DNA of 47,626 bases from Pseudomonas tumuqii (lineage in GTDB: Bacteria > Pseudomonadota > Gammaproteobacteria > Pseudomonadales > Pseudomonadaceae): positions 1 through 47,626 of the forward strand of contig NZ_JAAOJA010000023.1 in NCBI RefSeq assembly GCF_013184545.1, written 5' to 3'. The notes below the pieces were generated by a model that had not been told where the DNA came from, made no database searches, and saw nothing but the letters and a program-made list of their open reading frames with translations. The position numbers and the translations under genes were made by a program. Positions 47,511 through 47,626 of this stretch are shown here, in pieces (within the stretch, counting starts at the first letter, position 1; each line of letters starts with the position of its first letter).

Positions 47511-47626
47511 ATCGAGTAGGAGACGGCTTCACAGCCGCCGTCCTCTCACACCACCGTACGTACGGTTCCGTATACGGCGGTTCAGGTTATGCAGCTAAGC
47601 CGGTTTATCGTATCCAGTATCGAGAC
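47511..47626 (-). mobile_element. Group II intron, 3' end (domains V and VI); body beyond the edge
   Basis: Read on the minus strand, a 34-nt domain V runs from 47583 to 47550: a 9-bp helix (ACCGCCGTA with TACGGTGGT), a 2-nt bulge, a 4-bp helix (TACG with CGTA) and a GAAC loop. Domain VI follows (about 47546-47513), with a GACGGC/GCCGTC stem and an unpaired A complementary to position 47517, seven nucleotides from the proposed 3' end at 47511 (ends CTACTCGAT). The reverse transcriptase gene, domains I-IV and the 5' splice site lie outside. It is inserted on the same strand as the eight-gene operon, 153 bp upstream of its first visible gene. Confidence 0.85.

Noticed and set aside
1..47626. 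CRISPR arrays, tRNA, rRNA or known riboswitches
   Set aside because: I saw no spaced direct repeats of the CRISPR kind and no tRNA, rRNA or riboswitch consensus; a covariance-model search would be needed to exclude small RNAs.

Overview
The window looks like the chromosome of a GC-rich gammaproteobacterium close to Pseudomonas. This rests on the leucine-degradation genes at the left edge, the DUF1302/DUF1329/YCF48/RND export cassette, GG-rich ribosome binding sites and overall codon use; no rRNA or tRNA gene is present to confirm it. The content is almost wholly catabolic.

Region by region: (1) 1-5.35 kb holds the end of leucine/isovalerate degradation (biotin-carrying C-terminus of methylcrotonyl-CoA carboxylase alpha, HMG-CoA lyase), the acetoacetate module that uses its product (CoA-transferase subunits A and B, thiolase) and a divergent LysR regulator. 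(2) 5.5-5.9 kb is an IS5-type transposase fragment, followed by an unrecognised secreted protein. (3) 6.85-15.8 kb holds two divergent units. The minus-strand one encodes an AA_synth protein, a zinc-site-deficient dehydrogenase, a cupin, a second thiolase and an FMN reductase. The plus-strand one encodes a FAH-family hydrolase, a VOC protein, an aldehyde dehydrogenase and an FAD monooxygenase. A GntR/FCD regulator (16.1-16.7 kb) and an HBM-type chemoreceptor follow. (4) 19-26.7 kb is an envelope export operon: heme-binding-like protein, DUF1302 barrel, DUF1329, YCF48, RND permease, DUF1097. (5) 27.1-30.8 kb has LigK-like and LigJ-like enzymes of the oxalomesaconate route, a DoxX protein, a DUF3861 protein and a TetR regulator. 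(6) 31.1-37.4 kb has a paralogous dehydrogenase, a VanA/VanB-like Rieske oxygenase pair, an orphan binding-protein-like gene, DoxX and a glutathione-dependent formaldehyde dehydrogenase. (7) 37.6-39.6 kb has an MFS exporter and transposase debris in an AT-rich patch. (8) 39.66-47.36 kb is a tight eight-gene minus-strand operon: ferredoxin reductase, degenerate M20 protein, Asp/Glu racemase-like protein, amidase, SDR, extradiol dioxygenase, meta-cleavage hydrolase, lipocalin-like protein. (9) The right edge holds the 3' end of a group II intron.

How it may work together: four promoters in regions 3-6 carry versions of one palindrome, TTTTTGTGCACAAAAA. It lies at the FAH/AA_synth divergent promoter, the Rieske operon, the heme-binding/export operon and the GntR gene itself. 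I infer one GntR-controlled regulon that couples oxidation, demethylation, export and possibly chemotaxis for a methoxylated aromatic substrate. Formaldehyde released by the Rieske enzyme would go to the glutathione-dependent dehydrogenase. LigJ/LigK would finish a 4,5-type ring-fission product as pyruvate and oxaloacetate, but no LigAB-type ring-cleavage dioxygenase is visible. The eight-gene operon in region 8 is a separate meta-cleavage pathway with amide-processing enzymes, and its oxygenase component is absent from the window. The substrates of both pathways are inference.
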